Positions 22,697 to 22,953 of a stretch of DNA of 22,953 nucleotides are shown here, in pieces. Origin of the DNA: CAYJIL01 sp964370235 (GTDB lineage: Bacteria; Bacteroidota; Bacteroidia; Bacteroidales; Rikenellaceae); assembly GCA_964370235.1 (NCBI GenBank), contig CAYJIL010000035.1:1-22953 (forward strand), in the 5' to 3' direction. The translations under genes were made by a program, and so were the position numbers. Numbering within the stretch: the stretch's first letter is position 1; the number at the start of each line of letters is the position of its first letter. A model generated the notes under the pieces. The model saw only the letters and a list, made by a program, of their open reading frames with translations. It did not search any database and was not told where the DNA came from.

Positions 22697-22953
22697 ATGA
22701 ATCAAAATAAGCGTACAAAAAGCCTAGTAATGGTAACAATTGCTGCTCTAATTTGGGGCATGTCTTTTGTGTGGACAAAACAGCTCGTTGCATTAGGCGA
22801 TTCTACGGTGGTAATTACCATTAGAATGGGTATTGCCTCGCTACTACTTATTGGCTTTGGTATTGCGGCTAAAAAGATAGATAAAATAAAGCCTAAAGAC
22901 TATATAGAACTGCTACTACTTGCCACCATTCAGCCGTTCCTATATTTCTTATT
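22697..22953 (+). CDS. EamA/DMT-family transporter, partial
   Basis: The first 85 codons of a gene cut by the window end. The protein starts MNQNKRTKSLVMVTIAALIW and continues GMSFVWTKQLVALGDSTVV, with hydrophobic segments at about 10-28, 38-56 and 73-85. The AALIWGMSFVWTK pattern at the first helix is typical of EamA (drug/metabolite transporter) proteins, which usually have ten helices and export small metabolites. The substrate cannot be inferred. The 247 nt between the tRNA terminator and this start hold no gene and no clear promoter that I can see. Confidence 0.8.
   Translation, partial: MNQNKRTKSLVMVTIAALIWGMSFVWTKQLVALGDSTVVITIRMGIASLLLIGFGIAAKKIDKIKPKDYIELLLLATIQPFLYFL

Overview
The window reads as an ordinary, densely coded chromosomal stretch of a Bacteroidota bacterium, most likely in the order Bacteroidales. 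Support comes from Bacteroidetes-type promoters (TTTG, 20-nt spacer, TAnnTTTG) before rpsO and the tRNA, a DUF2851 protein, an OstA-like LPS-transport protein, a Bacteroidetes-type YebC and several lipoproteins. I cannot place it to genus. It contains two 100-N assembly gaps. The second is almost certainly false: its two flanks repeat the same 55 bases, and collapsing them restores one intact gene. No CRISPR array, phage, transposon, rRNA or defence island is visible.

Layout. 25-1338 (-) is a DUF2851 protein, divergent from yebC (1481-2197, +), which ends in a strong hairpin terminator before a GH16 lipoprotein glycosidase (2277-3080, +). A 38-nt perfect palindrome, probably a bidirectional terminator, separates this from a convergent MscS channel with a lipoprotein signal (3234-4793, -). 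Next come the first gap, an intergenic inverted repeat, a rubredoxin gene (5053-5211, -) and a D-2-hydroxyacid dehydrogenase (5237-6199, -). A B12-binding-type radical SAM protein follows (6365-8002, -).

Two further minus-strand transcription units follow. One is ostA-like, rpe, an ABC-F ATPase and rlmB (13768 down to 8088). The other is a CPBP membrane protease, a chaperone-like lipoprotein and a SurA-type double-PPIase (17143 down to 13877). Together the second unit and the OstA-like protein look like an envelope-biogenesis neighbourhood: periplasmic chaperones for outer-membrane proteins beside an LPS-transport component.

From 17345 the genes are on the + strand: htpG (Hsp90), rpsO (S15), a DbpA-like RNA helicase with a DEFD motif II, an endonuclease/exonuclease/phosphatase-fold membrane-anchored protein, tRNA-Asn(GTT), and the start of an EamA-type transporter cut by the window edge.

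I found no convincing new multi-gene system. The points most worth a second look are the alternating His-Asp/Glu tract in the OstA-like protein and the assembly break inside it, the lipoprotein-type MscS channel with a duplicated extracytoplasmic motif, the missing catalytic Glu in the dehydrogenase, the paired TGTCA/TGACA sites between htpG and the CPBP gene, the inverted repeat beside the first gap, and the strong use of the usually rare CTA leucine codon.
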